A model generated the notes under the pieces. The model saw only the letters and a program-made list of their open reading frames with translations. It did not search any database and had not been told where the DNA came from. A stretch of DNA of 64,000 bases. It comes from Nocardioides sp. Root190 (lineage in GTDB: Bacteria > Actinomycetota > Actinomycetes > Propionibacteriales > Nocardioidaceae). Position numbers and translations under genes: made by a program. The DNA lies in NCBI RefSeq assembly GCF_001428565.1, contig NZ_LMIA01000013.1, positions 9,029 to 73,028 of the forward strand, given 5' to 3'. The first letter of the stretch is position 1. Each line of letters begins with the position of its first letter. Of the stretch, positions 17,162 to 26,903 are shown piece after piece.

Positions 17162-17730
17162 TCCCCGCCGAGCCCGCAGCCGAGCACCGCACCATCGCGG
17201 GGGTCTTCACCAGGCGGACCAGGGGCGTCGCTCCCAGCCAGTGGTCCTCCCCCTCCCCCGTCGCCGAGTGGCAGGCCCGCGACGTCGTGCGCCACCTCGT
17301 CGAGTGGTTCCCCCACTTCCTCACCGGCGGCTGCGACATCCAGCTCCCCGCCGGACCGTCGGTGGACGAGGACCCGGTGGCGACCTGGGAGCACCACGCC
17401 GCCGCGGTCCAGGCCGTGCTCGACGACCCGGCCAGTGCGGACGTGACCTTCGCCCACCCGCACCTCCCCGAGATGCCGCTGCCCCGGGCGATCGCGCAGT
17501 TCTACACGAACGACGTCTTCATGCACACCTGGGACCTTGCCCGCGCGACCGGTCAGGACGACACCCTCGACCCGGCTCGTTGCGAGGAGATGCTCCGGGG
17601 CATGGAGCCGATGGACGAGATGCTGCGCCAGAGCGGCCAGTACGGCCCGCGGGTGCCCGTCGCGGACGACGCGTCATGGCAGGACAGGCTGATGGGGTTC
17701 ATCGGGCGCGACCCCGCCTGGTCGCCGTGA
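17158..17730 (+). CDS. TIGR03086-type DinB-fold metal-binding protein
   Basis: A 190-residue mycothiol-dependent maleylpyruvate isomerase-like (DinB-fold) protein. Likely metal ligands are the histidines in VVRHLVEWFPHFL and FMHTWDLARATG; a PLPRAIAQFYTNDVF segment precedes the latter. The GTG start at 17158 overlaps the SRPBCC stop (GTGA). It is the third gene of the ArsR operon, which suggests a thiol-dependent detoxification function. It stops 4 bp before the end of the convergent secreted-protein gene. Confidence 0.75.
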   Translation: MIPAEPAAEHRTIAGVFTRRTRGVAPSQWSSPSPVAEWQARDVVRHLVEWFPHFLTGGCDIQLPAGPSVDEDPVATWEHHAAAVQAVLDDPASADVTFAHPHLPEMPLPRAIAQFYTNDVFMHTWDLARATGQDDTLDPARCEEMLRGMEPMDEMLRQSGQYGPRVPVADDASWQDRLMGFIGRDPAWSP

Positions 17731-17734
17731 CGAT

Positions 17735-19873
17735 TCAGCGAATCACGCCGCTGCGGAAGGTGTAGACGAGGTCGCGGTAACCTCGGCGCTCGACGATGAT
17801 CCGCGCCTTGATCCGCTTGCCGCGGTACGCACGGAGGACCTTGAGCTCCGGTCGGGTCGTTCCGATGCGGCGTGACCCGACCGTCCAGACGATGCGGGTC
17901 GTAACGACCCCCGGGTCGTAGGTTCCGCGCCGGACGCGGATCGTCTGCCCGACCCGGTTCGCCGCCACCAACCGGGGCGCAACCGTTGGACGGATGAGGC
18001 ACGCGGAAGCGGGAAATGACAGGTCCCTCACCGCCGACTGCCCAGCAAGGACGTCGACGTGGACGATGCCGGCCAGGTCCTTCGGCCCTTGAAACATGGC
18101 GGGGGTGTCGCAGTAGACGCGGAAGCTGTAACGCCCGGGCTGCAGCCCCGTGAGGTTGAAGGTGCCGCCAGCCGAGGTCAGGAAGTAGTGCACCTCGTCG
18201 TCGGAATAGGCGTAGTCCGGTGACACCGAGTCCACACGGATAGGTTTGCCCGCCAACGCCATTCCATCGAGCCGGACAGTGCCGCGAACCTGTGCGGTGG
18301 CGGCGAGAGACCCGTCCTGGTCGGCGATCGTGACGCCCTCATTCACCACGACGCGCCGGGCCGAGGACAGCCGGAAACCCCCGCCGAGGAACGTCGCGGC
18401 ATGGCGCCGGTCCGAAGTCCGGAACCCGAGCGTGTAGATGCCGGGGCGCAAGCCGCTCAGCTCGTACGCTCCGGAGCTGTCAGTCCAAGAATCGGCGATT
18501 CCGATCCAGTCGCCGGACTCCAGGGCCATCGCCTGGACCCGGACACCGGAGGCTGGCGCCCCGGCCAGGTCCGACACACTTCCAGTGATGGTTGCCGTCG
18601 CCGTCAGGACGGCGTCGATTCCTGACGTCACCCGGCCCGAGCGAACGAGGACACGAGGCGCCTTGAACGGATCCAGCGAGTCGTCGAAGTACTCCTCGAC
18701 GTACCCGCTCCCGTTGAAATGCACCAGGTGCTCCCCCGGTGTCACCGGAGCCAACGTGTAGGTGCCGTCGGCGGCAGTCGTGGCATGTACCTGAGGTCCC
18801 TCTCCAGCCGCCCGCAACTTCACCCCCGAAAGCGGGAGTCCGCTCGCGTCGGTCACCCGCCCGGAGATGCTCCCCGGGGGCGCCACCCGGATCTCTCCGA
18901 GGGACGTCACGTCCGCGGGCGCGACGACGACCGGAGTCGACAACTGGCGGCTCGCGGCGTCCGAGAACCACTCCTCCACGGAGTACTCCGCACGGACGAC
19001 CACGCGGTAGGTTCCGGCCGACAGCCCCCGGACCTCGAATCGCCCGTCGGGCGCAATGGTCACCCGACCAGCATCGTCGTCGGCCAGTCCGCGGTACACC
19101 TGCACCGAACCGAAAGCAACGGGTCCGCGCCCGTCGTCGAACACGACGCGGCCGGTCAGGCTGGAAGACTTCACCAGGCTCGCGTCGATGCCGCCGATCG
19201 TCGCTCGCGACGGCACCCCGATCCACGCTGCCGTGGCCCAGGTGCTCTTGTCGGACCAGTACTCGGGCAGGTGGCTCTGGTCCGGTGTGAACTGCACCCG
19301 GTAGCGGCCGGCCTCCAGGCCGCCGACGTCGTAGGACCCGTCTGCCGCCGTCCTCGCCGAACGCGCTGTCTGAGGTGCGCCGTCGATGTCCGTCGTCAAC
19401 ACCTGCACTCGGACGCCGGCCATCGGAGACCGATCGACATCGGATCTGACCGAGCCCTTGACGTGGCCGGCGCGTGGCAGACGAAGCACGATCTCGCGGG
19501 TCTCACCGGGACCGACGACGATGTCGGTCGCAGCGAAGACGTCGGTCGCCCCGCCGTACCACCTGCCGACGTAGTCGTGAGTGGTCAAGACGTTGAGCCG
19601 GTACTTCCCGGGTGTCACCCCCACATAGATGCGACCGTCGGCCGAGGTCTTGGGATCCCCGAGGTCGACCGGTCCCCACGACCTCGTGCCGTACTCACGA
19701 GCAAGGCCCCATGGGGCGTTGGAGACCGGGGCGCCGGTCACGTCATCGACCACCGTCACGTGGATGGACCCGTAGTCGACGGCGCGGACCGGTGCCGCGA
19801 ATCCGAGCGTCAGTCCGGAGGCCAGGAAGACCACCAAGGACGCGACCACGGCTGGGACTCGAAGACAACTCAC
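17735..19873 (-). CDS. Secreted carboxypeptidase-regulatory-like repeat protein
   Basis: A 712-residue exported protein with a signal peptide (residues 1 to about 31, ending PVRA). It then has about six beta-sandwich repeats of the carboxypeptidase-regulatory/transthyretin-like type, recognisable by GTV-/SGRV-starts and DGxYxLxGLxPGxYxLxF ends (for example DGSYDVGGLEAGRYRVQF, DGTYTLAPVTPGEHLVHF). The last about 80 residues form a basic Ig-like domain (RPTVAPRLVAANRVGQTIRV to the end). No enzyme motif or cell-wall sorting signal is seen. The likely role is adhesion or surface structure. The GTG at 19873 gives a clean signal peptide. Confidence 0.75.
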   Translation of the reverse strand: MSCLRVPAVVASLVVFLASGLTLGFAAPVRAVDYGSIHVTVVDDVTGAPVSNAPWGLAREYGTRSWGPVDLGDPKTSADGRIYVGVTPGKYRLNVLTTHDYVGRWYGGATDVFAATDIVVGPGETREIVLRLPRAGHVKGSVRSDVDRSPMAGVRVQVLTTDIDGAPQTARSARTAADGSYDVGGLEAGRYRVQFTPDQSHLPEYWSDKSTWATAAWIGVPSRATIGGIDASLVKSSSLTGRVVFDDGRGPVAFGSVQVYRGLADDDAGRVTIAPDGRFEVRGLSAGTYRVVVRAEYSVEEWFSDAASRQLSTPVVVAPADVTSLGEIRVAPPGSISGRVTDASGLPLSGVKLRAAGEGPQVHATTAADGTYTLAPVTPGEHLVHFNGSGYVEEYFDDSLDPFKAPRVLVRSGRVTSGIDAVLTATATITGSVSDLAGAPASGVRVQAMALESGDWIGIADSWTDSSGAYELSGLRPGIYTLGFRTSDRRHAATFLGGGFRLSSARRVVVNEGVTIADQDGSLAATAQVRGTVRLDGMALAGKPIRVDSVSPDYAYSDDEVHYFLTSAGGTFNLTGLQPGRYSFRVYCDTPAMFQGPKDLAGIVHVDVLAGQSAVRDLSFPASACLIRPTVAPRLVAANRVGQTIRVRRGTYDPGVVTTRIVWTVGSRRIGTTRPELKVLRAYRGKRIKARIIVERRGYRDLVYTFRSGVIR

Positions 19874-20004
19874 GGCAGGCCCTTTCGACCGCGCCTCGGG
19901 AGCTGAGGCCAGACCAGAATAGGCGGTCGTGGCGCATTCCGTTCGCCGTTTCAGCAGGCCATCACCAGTTCCGAAACCAGTTCGGCGATGTCGGCGATCC
20001 GGCC

Positions 20005-20010
20005 TAGCCT
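20005..20010 (+). promoter_or_regulatory. -10 element for the leaderless TfoX-like gene
   Basis: TAGCCT is followed by 6 nt (GCTGTC) and the ATG at 20017, with no ribosome-binding site between. Confidence 0.55.
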
Positions 20011-20016
20011 GCTGTC

Positions 20017-20364
20017 ATGGCGTACGACGAGGTGCTGGCCGCGCGGATCCGCGACCTGGTGACCGGCGAGGAGACACTCGACGGCCACGAGGTCACGGAG
20101 AAGAAGATGTTCGGCGGACTCGGCTTCCTGGTCGGCGGCCACCTGGCGGTGGCGGCCAGTGGCCAGGGCGGACTGATGGTCCGCATCGACCCGGCGGACA
20201 GCGAGGATCTCCTCACGAGCACGTCCGCCCGCCCGATGGAGATGCGCGGCCGCGAGATGTCCGGCTGGCTCCGCGTCGACGACGCCGACCTGCGGGATGA
20301 GGCCGGCCTGGCCAGCTGGGTGACCCGCGGGACGGCGTACGCCGCGTCCCTGCCCGCGAAGTGA
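20017..20364 (+). CDS. TfoX/Sxy N-terminal domain protein
   Basis: A 115-residue protein matching the TfoX N-terminal domain alone (VTEKKMFGGLGFLVGGHLAVAAS, then a GLASWVTRG end). In gamma-proteobacteria TfoX/Sxy switches on competence genes, but the stand-alone actinobacterial versions are uncharacterised and competence should not be assumed. Translation is probably leaderless. The stop overlaps the GTG of the MFS gene that follows, so the two are coupled. Confidence 0.82.
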   Translation: MAYDEVLAARIRDLVTGEETLDGHEVTEKKMFGGLGFLVGGHLAVAASGQGGLMVRIDPADSEDLLTSTSARPMEMRGREMSGWLRVDDADLRDEAGLASWVTRGTAYAASLPAK

Positions 20365-21629
20365 GGGCCTTCTGGGCGGCCCTGCCCACCGAGGGGCGCT
20401 GGCTGCTCTCGACCGTCGCGATCCAGACCCTGGGGCGCGGCCTCACCCTGCCGTTCACGCTGATCTACCTGCACGAGGTGCGCGGCTTCGACCTCGGCCT
20501 GTCCGGCACCCTGATGGCACTGATCGCCATCGTCGGCCTGCTGGTCACCGGACCGGGTGGCGCGCTGACCGACCGGTACGGCGCCCGGGCGGTCCTGCTC
20601 GTCGGCATCGTCGCGATGATCGTCGGCAACACCCTGCTCGCCTTCGCGACGACACCGGCCCTCGCGGCGGTGGCGCTGATCCTCATCGGGTTCAACTTCG
20701 GCGTCTCCTGGCCCGCCTTCAACGCCCTGATCGCCGCTGTCGTCCAGGGCGACCTCCGCCAGCAGTACTTCGGCATCAACTTCGCCCTGGTCAACCTCGG
20801 CATCGGGGTCGGTGGCATCGTCGGCGGCCTCTTCGCCAACGTCGACCGGCCCGACACGTTCACCATGATCTTCCTCGGCGACGCCGCCTCGGGACTGATC
20901 CCGATGGCCCTGTTGCTCGGGCCGCTGCGCCACGTCCACGGCCGGGCCGAGCGCGCCGCCGACGACGACACCACCGGCAGCTACCTCGCGATCCTGCGGG
21001 AACCGGCCGTGCGCTGGCTGACCGCGCTGACCTTCGTCGCGATGTTCCTCGGCTACGGCCAGCTCGAGGCCGGACTGCCGGCGTACTCCCGTCAGGTCGG
21101 TGAGGTCTCGACCCGGACCATCGGGCTCGCCTTCGCCGTCAACACGGCCGTCATCGTGATCCTGCAGTTCTCGGTGCTCTCGCGGATCAGCGGGCGGAGG
21201 CGGACGCGTGTGATCGTGGTGATGGCGCTGATCTGGGCAGCCGCGTGGGGCCTGCTGGGGATCGCGGGCGCGTCCCCGGGCGGCGGCATCGCCATCGCCG
21301 GCGTGCTCGGCTTCATGGCGGTGTTCGCCCTCGGCGAGACCCTCCTCCAGCCGACGGTCCCGGCGATCACCAACGATCTCGCGGACGACCACACCCGTGG
21401 TCGCTACAACGCCGTCAGCGCTGCGGCCTTCCAGTGCGGCGCGATCGCCGGGCCGGTCGTGGCCGGCTTCCTGCTCGAGCACGACCTCGCCGGCGTCTAC
21501 ATCGCCGCGATGGTCACCGGGTGCGCCGCCATCGCTGGCATGGCGCTCGTCCTGGAACGCCACGTGCCCGACACGGCCAACGGTGTCAAGGTTCCCGACG
21601 GTACGTCGGGCGCCGAGTCCCTCAGCTGA
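20361..21629 (+). CDS. MFS drug-type exporter
   Basis: A 422-residue major facilitator with about 12 membrane spans. The loop motif GALTDRYGARAV lies between TM2 and TM3, and the first half carries the drug/proton antiporter style (GFNFGVSWPAFNALIAAVV). The substrate is unknown. The GTG at 20361 overlaps the TfoX stop. The last 8 bp overlap the end of the convergent sortase gene. Confidence 0.82.
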   Translation: MRAFWAALPTEGRWLLSTVAIQTLGRGLTLPFTLIYLHEVRGFDLGLSGTLMALIAIVGLLVTGPGGALTDRYGARAVLLVGIVAMIVGNTLLAFATTPALAAVALILIGFNFGVSWPAFNALIAAVVQGDLRQQYFGINFALVNLGIGVGGIVGGLFANVDRPDTFTMIFLGDAASGLIPMALLLGPLRHVHGRAERAADDDTTGSYLAILREPAVRWLTALTFVAMFLGYGQLEAGLPAYSRQVGEVSTRTIGLAFAVNTAVIVILQFSVLSRISGRRRTRVIVVMALIWAAAWGLLGIAGASPGGGIAIAGVLGFMAVFALGETLLQPTVPAITNDLADDHTRGRYNAVSAAAFQCGAIAGPVVAGFLLEHDLAGVYIAAMVTGCAAIAGMALVLERHVPDTANGVKVPDGTSGAESLS

Positions 21630-22308
21630 CCGGCGCGGTCTCCGCCGGCGCGGTCTCCGCCAGCACGGGCTCGGCGAACCACAGCGTCCGGTGCGACCAG
21701 TCCCCCGGGCCGCGCCGCTGTCCGGAACACACCACGATCACGACCTCCGGCGGGCCGTCCTTCGCGGACCATCCCGGCGCCCCGTCCTCGACGCGCACCT
21801 CCCGGCGCTCGGAGACCCGGTAGCACGCGACCTTCCCGGGACGCCCCAACCGCAGCTCGTCGCCGACCTCGAGCTCGGCGAGCAACCGATTGCCCATCGC
21901 GGAGCCGTCCGGCCAGGTGTGGGTGTTCAGCAGGACGTGGCCCTCGTCCGAGCCGGGCTCGATGCCACCGAGGTCCCAGGCGAAGACCTCCTTGTCGGCG
22001 ATCGGCGGGACCCCGGGAACGCCGGCGCCGTCGCGCGGCAGGCCCACGACCGCGGCCCGGCCGGTGACGCCCTCGACGCTGATGGTGGTCGGCACGAAGC
22101 CGGCCCGCGCCTGGGTCGCACACGGGTCGACGGGAGGCGTCGGCGTGGGAGTCGGGGTGGGGGTGGGTACGGCGACGGGGGCAGGCTCGGCGGCCGGCGG
22201 CGGCCCGACGTCCTCGCGGGAGAGCCACCACGCCATCAGCGCGACCAGCACGACCGCAGCCGAGAGCGCCACGATCATCTGCGCGGTACGACGTCGCCTC
22301 TCCTCCAC
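21622..22308 (-). CDS. Class F-like sortase
   Basis: A 228-residue membrane-anchored cysteine transpeptidase. A single membrane span (residues 10-30) is followed by a Pro/Thr dipeptide linker (48-59) and a sortase barrel. The catalytic triad can be placed: His130 in LLNTHTW, Cys194 in VVIVVCSG, Arg207 in SHRTLW. The short barrel, the NTHTWPDGSAMGNRL context and isolation from pilin genes fit class F. Sortases join LPXTG-like proteins to the cell envelope, but no protein with such a signal is in the window. The start is GTG at 22308, divergent from lhr with a 47-bp gap. Confidence 0.78.
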   Translation of the reverse strand: MEERRRRTAQMIVALSAAVVLVALMAWWLSREDVGPPPAAEPAPVAVPTPTPTPTPTPPVDPCATQARAGFVPTTISVEGVTGRAAVVGLPRDGAGVPGVPPIADKEVFAWDLGGIEPGSDEGHVLLNTHTWPDGSAMGNRLLAELEVGDELRLGRPGKVACYRVSERREVRVEDGAPGWSAKDGPPEVVIVVCSGQRRGPGDWSHRTLWFAEPVLAETAPAETAPVS

Positions 22309-22355
22309 CCGACCATTGTGGACCCGCTGTCGGTGGCGTGCGCGAGGATGGAGGA

Positions 22356-25300
22356 ATGCAGGGAGATCCCGACCCGCTGGCCGCCTTCAGCGCACCGACC
22401 CGGACCTGGTTCCGGGCCGCGTTCGCCGAGCCGACTCCGGCACAGGCCGGGGCGTGGGACTCCATCGGCCAGGGTCGCCACACGCTCGTCGTGGCGCCCA
22501 CGGGGTCCGGCAAGACCCTCAGCGCCTTCCTCGCCTCGATCGACCGGCTGCTGACCACGCCCGTCCCCGAGGACAAGCTCCGGCGGACCCGCGTGCTCTA
22601 CGTCTCGCCGCTCAAGGCGCTGGCCGTCGACGTCGAACGCAACCTCCGCGCCCCCCTGATCGGGATCCGCCAGACCGCTGCTCGTCTCGGCGGACCGGAG
22701 CTGCCGGAGGTCACCGTCGGGATCCGCTCCGGTGACACCGCTCCGGCCGACCGGCGCCGGCTGGCGACCCGCCCGCCCGATGTCCTGATCACCACTCCCG
22801 AGTCGCTCTTCCTCATCCTGACCAGTCAGGCCCGCGAGACCCTGCGCGGCATCGAGACCGTCATCCTCGACGAGGTCCACGCCGTGGCAGGCACCAAGCG
22901 CGGCGCGCACCTGGCGGTCAGCCTCGAGCGCCTCGACGCACTGCTCGCGACCCCCGCCCAGCGGGTCGGCCTGTCCGCGACCGTGCGGCCCGCCGAAGAG
23001 GTCGCCCGGTTCCTCGGCGGCAACGCCCCGGTCGAGATCGTCGCGCCGCCGGCCCACAAGGAGTGGGACCTGCGGGTCGAGGTCCCGGTCGAGGACATGA
23101 CCGAGCTCGGCAAGGTGGTCGACGACCTCGAGGACCCGACCGCCCCTCCTGCACGCGCCAGCATCTGGCCCCACGTGGAGCAACGTGTCGCCGAGCTCAT
23201 CGGCGAGCACCGCTCGACGATCGTGTTCACCAACGGCCGCCGCACCGCGGAGCGGCTCACCGCGCGGCTCAATGAGATCTCCGCCGAGGCGTCGGCCGAC
23301 GGACTCGCCCCGCCGGCGCAGATCATGGCGCAGTCGGGGGTCTCGGCCGGCTCACCCCCGGTGCTCGCGCGCACCCACCACGGCTCGGTGTCGAAGGAGC
23401 AGCGCGCGCAGGTGGAGGACGACCTCAAGGCCGGCCGGCTGCCCGCCGTGGTCGCCACCAGCAGCCTCGAGCTCGGCATCGACATGGGTGCCGTCGACCT
23501 GGTCCTGCAGATCGCGTCGCCACCGAGCGTCGCGAGCGCCCTGCAGCGCGTCGGTCGCGCCGGTCACCAGGTCGGCGAGACCTCGCGCGGGATCTTCTTC
23601 CCTCAGCACCGCGGTGACCTCGCCCCCGCGGCGGTCTCGGTCGCCCGGATGCGCACCGGCGGGATCGAGGAGCTCCGGATCCCGGCCAACCCCCTCGACG
23701 TGCTCGCCCAGCAGGTGGTCGCAGCCACCTCCATCGAGGAGTGGGACGTCGAGGAGCTCTTCGACCTGGTCCGCCGCGCTGCGCCCTACGCCCACCTCCC
23801 CCGCGCCGCCTACGACGCCGTCCTCGACCTCCTCGCCGGGCGCTACCCGAGCGACGAGTTCGCCGAGCTCCGACCGCGCGTCACCTGGGACCGCGTGAGC
23901 GGGCGCATCGTCGGCCGCCCCGGCGCCCAGCGCCTGGCCGTGACCAGCGGAGGCACCATCCCCGACCGCGGCCTGTACGGCGTGTTCCTCGTCGGCGAGG
24001 GCGCCAACCGACGGGTCGGCGAGCTCGACGAGGAGATGGTCTACGAGAGCCGCGTCGGCGACGTCTTCGCCCTCGGTGCCACGAGCTGGCGCATCGAGGA
24101 CATCACCCGCGACCAGGTCATCGTGACGCCCGCTCCCGGCGTTCCCGGCCGCCTGCCGTTCTGGAAGGGCGACACCGCAGGCCGGCCCACCGAGCTCGGC
24201 GAGGCGATCGGCGCCTTCACCCGCGAGCTCGTGGCACTGCCCGACGCCGTTGCCGAGCAGCAGGCCCGCGACATCGGCCTGGACGACAACGCCGCCGGCA
24301 ACCTCCTGACCTATCTCCGCGAGCAGGTCGAGGCGACGCGGGTCCTGCCCAGCGACACGACCGTGCTCGTCGAGCGCTTCCGCGACGAGCTCGGCGACTG
24401 GCGCCTCGCCGTGCACTCCCCCTACGGCACGGCCGTCCACGCCCCCTGGGCGCTGGCGATCAACGCGCGCCTGCGGGAGAGGTACGGCGTCGACGGCCAG
24501 GCGATGGCGTCCGACGACGGCATCGTGATCCGGATTCCCGACACCGACGCCGAGCCTCCGGGCGCCGACCTGATCACCTTCGAGGCCGACGAGATCGAGG
24601 AGATCGTGACCCGCGAGGTCGGCGGCTCCGCGCTGTTCGCGGCCCGTTTCCGCGAGTGCGCCGCCCGCGCCCTGCTGCTCCCGCGCCGCGACCCGGGCCG
24701 CCGGTCCCCCCTGTGGCAGCAGCGCCAGCGCGCGGCCGCTCTGCTCGAGGTCGCCGCCCGCTACCCGTCCTTCCCGATCATCCTCGAGACGATCCGCGAG
24801 GTGCTCAACGACGTCTACGACCTTCCGGGCCTGACCACGCTGCTGCGCCGCGTCGACCAGCGCGAGATCACGGTCACCGAGATCGAGACGACCCAGCCGT
24901 CGCCGTACGCCCGCACGTTGATGTTCGGCTACGTCGCCCAATTCGTCTACGAGGGCGACTCCCCGCTCGCCGAACGCCGTGCGGCTGCGCTGACTCTCGA
25001 CCAGGGCCTCCTCGCCGAGCTCCTCGGACGCGCAGAGCTGCGTGAGCTCCTCGATCCCGACGTCCTCGCCGAGGTGGAGGCCGAGCTCCAGCGCACCGTC
25101 CCCGAGCGCCGTGCCCGCGACGCGGAGGGTGTCGCCGACCTGCTGCGGCTGCTCGGTCCGCTGAGTGTCGCCGAGGTCGTGGCCCGCTCCCGTGACGATG
25201 CCCCGGTCCCGGACTGGCTGGCCGACCTGAGGGCCAGTCGTCGGGTGGTTCCGGTGCGCACGGCCCAGGGTGAGGCCTGGGCCGCGGTGGAGGACGTCGC

Positions 25301-26903
25301 CCGTCTGCGTGACGGGCTCGGCGTCCCGGTCCCGCCCGGCACCCCGGTCACCTTCACCGAGCCGGTCGAGGACCCGCTGGCCGACCTGATCGGGCGCTAC
25401 GCCCGCACCCACGGCCCGTTCACCGCGGACCAGGTCGCCACCCGGTTGGGGCTGGGCATCGCGGTCGTGCGCCACACCCTGCAACGCCTGGAGGCACGCG
25501 GACGTGTCCTGTCCGGCGAGTTCCGACCGGTGGGGGCCGGCGAGGAGTGGTGCGACGTCGAGGTGCTGCGCCGTCTCCGCCGTCGCTCGCTCGCCCGGCT
25601 GCGGCACGAGATCGAGCCCGTCGAGCCGACCACCCTGGCCCGCTTCTCGGTGGCATGGCACGCGATCTCGTCGGGCGGGACCAGCGGCAAGGGCCTGCGG
25701 GGCATCGACGGACTGCTGCGCACCGTCGAGCAGCTCGCCGGTGCGTCCGTCCCTGCCAGCGCCCTCGAGCCACTGGTCCTCGGGACCCGGGTGCGGGACT
25801 ACGAACCCGCCCTCCTCGACGAGCTGACCGCGACCGGCGAGGTCCTGTGGGCCGGGCACGGCGCGCTCCCCGGCAGCGACGGCTGGGTCTCGCTGCACCT
25901 GGCCGACCGTGCCCACCTCACCCTCCCGGCACCGCAGGCCGTGGCCGATCCGCTGCAGCAGCGGGTCCTCGACGTGCTCGCCCCCGGCGGTGCCTGGTTC
26001 TTCCGCCAGGTGGCCGACCAGGTCGCCCGCGCGGCCATCGACGCCGGTGACACCGCGCCGACCGACGACGCCCTGAGCGCCGCGCTGTGGGGCCTGGTCT
26101 GGTCCGGGCACCTCACCAACGACACCCTCACCCCGCTCCGCGCCCTGACCCGGAGCGGCCGCGCCGCCCACCGGACGCGGCGCGCCGCTCCCCGCCCGGG
26201 CCGCGTCGCCCGCACCGGTCCGCCGGAGACCGCCGGCCGCTGGGCACTGCTGCCGGCGATCGACCCCGATCCGACCCGCCGGGCCCACGCACTCGCCGAG
26301 CAGCTGCTCGACCGGCACGGAGTGGTGACCCGGGGCGCGGTGGCCAACGAGCGTGCGCCGGGCGGATTCGCCGCGGTCTACAAGGTCCTGAGCGCCTTCG
26401 AGGACTCCGGCCGTTGCCGGCGGGGCTACTTCGTCGAGGGCCTCGGGGCAGCACAGTTCGGCACCCCCGGCGCCGTGGACCGCCTCCGCACCTTCACCTC
26501 CACCGACGACGACAAGGCGGTCGCCGTGGCGTTGGCGGCCACCGACCCGGCACAGCCTTTCGGTGCTGCCCTCCCCTGGCCCGACGCGTCCCGCGGTGAA
26601 GGTGAATCGGCCGGCCACCGACCGGGCCGCAAGGCCGGTGCGCTCGTGGTTCTCGTCGACGGCGCGCTCGTCCTCTACGTCGAGCGCGGCGGGCGCACCC
26701 TGTTGACCTGGACCGATGATCCCGATGTCCTCACCCCGGCGGCGGAGGCGCTGTCGTCGGCCGTACGACGCGGCAGCCTGGGACAGCTCACCGTCGAGAA
26801 GGCCGACGGTGCCGCCCTGCTCGGCAGCGGCAGCCCGTTGCGCGATGCCCTCGCCGCAGCCGGGTTCGTCGCCACTCCCCGGGGTCTGCGGGTCCGTGCC
26901 TGA
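22356..26903 (+). CDS. lhr: ATP-dependent helicase Lhr
   Basis: A 1515-residue superfamily 2 helicase, a 3'-5' translocase implicated in actinobacterial DNA repair. Walker A VAPTGSGKT ends at residue 54, the DEVH box starts at residue 172, and helicase C-terminal motifs follow (TSSLELGIDMG, QRVGRAGHQ). The large C-terminal region contains the Lhr-specific winged helix and beta domains and is full length. The ATG at 22356 is preferred over the in-frame GTG at 22338, because a GAGG-type site lies about 9 nt before it. It overlaps nei2 by 8 nt, and the two are presumably co-translated. Confidence 0.95.
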   Translation: MQGDPDPLAAFSAPTRTWFRAAFAEPTPAQAGAWDSIGQGRHTLVVAPTGSGKTLSAFLASIDRLLTTPVPEDKLRRTRVLYVSPLKALAVDVERNLRAPLIGIRQTAARLGGPELPEVTVGIRSGDTAPADRRRLATRPPDVLITTPESLFLILTSQARETLRGIETVILDEVHAVAGTKRGAHLAVSLERLDALLATPAQRVGLSATVRPAEEVARFLGGNAPVEIVAPPAHKEWDLRVEVPVEDMTELGKVVDDLEDPTAPPARASIWPHVEQRVAELIGEHRSTIVFTNGRRTAERLTARLNEISAEASADGLAPPAQIMAQSGVSAGSPPVLARTHHGSVSKEQRAQVEDDLKAGRLPAVVATSSLELGIDMGAVDLVLQIASPPSVASALQRVGRAGHQVGETSRGIFFPQHRGDLAPAAVSVARMRTGGIEELRIPANPLDVLAQQVVAATSIEEWDVEELFDLVRRAAPYAHLPRAAYDAVLDLLAGRYPSDEFAELRPRVTWDRVSGRIVGRPGAQRLAVTSGGTIPDRGLYGVFLVGEGANRRVGELDEEMVYESRVGDVFALGATSWRIEDITRDQVIVTPAPGVPGRLPFWKGDTAGRPTELGEAIGAFTRELVALPDAVAEQQARDIGLDDNAAGNLLTYLREQVEATRVLPSDTTVLVERFRDELGDWRLAVHSPYGTAVHAPWALAINARLRERYGVDGQAMASDDGIVIRIPDTDAEPPGADLITFEADEIEEIVTREVGGSALFAARFRECAARALLLPRRDPGRRSPLWQQRQRAAALLEVAARYPSFPIILETIREVLNDVYDLPGLTTLLRRVDQREITVTEIETTQPSPYARTLMFGYVAQFVYEGDSPLAERRAAALTLDQGLLAELLGRAELRELLDPDVLAEVEAELQRTVPERRARDAEGVADLLRLLGPLSVAEVVARSRDDAPVPDWLADLRASRRVVPVRTAQGEAWAAVEDVARLRDGLGVPVPPGTPVTFTEPVEDPLADLIGRYARTHGPFTADQVATRLGLGIAVVRHTLQRLEARGRVLSGEFRPVGAGEEWCDVEVLRRLRRRSLARLRHEIEPVEPTTLARFSVAWHAISSGGTSGKGLRGIDGLLRTVEQLAGASVPASALEPLVLGTRVRDYEPALLDELTATGEVLWAGHGALPGSDGWVSLHLADRAHLTLPAPQAVADPLQQRVLDVLAPGGAWFFRQVADQVARAAIDAGDTAPTDDALSAALWGLVWSGHLTNDTLTPLRALTRSGRAAHRTRRAAPRPGRVARTGPPETAGRWALLPAIDPDPTRRAHALAEQLLDRHGVVTRGAVANERAPGGFAAVYKVLSAFEDSGRCRRGYFVEGLGAAQFGTPGAVDRLRTFTSTDDDKAVAVALAATDPAQPFGAALPWPDASRGEGESAGHRPGRKAGALVVLVDGALVLYVERGGRTLLTWTDDPDVLTPAAEALSSAVRRGSLGQLTVEKADGAALLGSGSPLRDALAAAGFVATPRGLRVRA

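Noticed and set aside
20017-20364. Competence operon based on the TfoX-like gene
   Set aside because: No com, pil or dprA genes are near, and stand-alone TfoX N-terminal domains in actinobacteria have no shown competence role.
22143-22170. Pro-Thr dipeptide run in the sortase gene as a phase-variable repeat
   Set aside because: The repeated Pro-Thr codons are varied at the DNA level, so slippage is unlikely; it is an ordinary wall-spanning linker.
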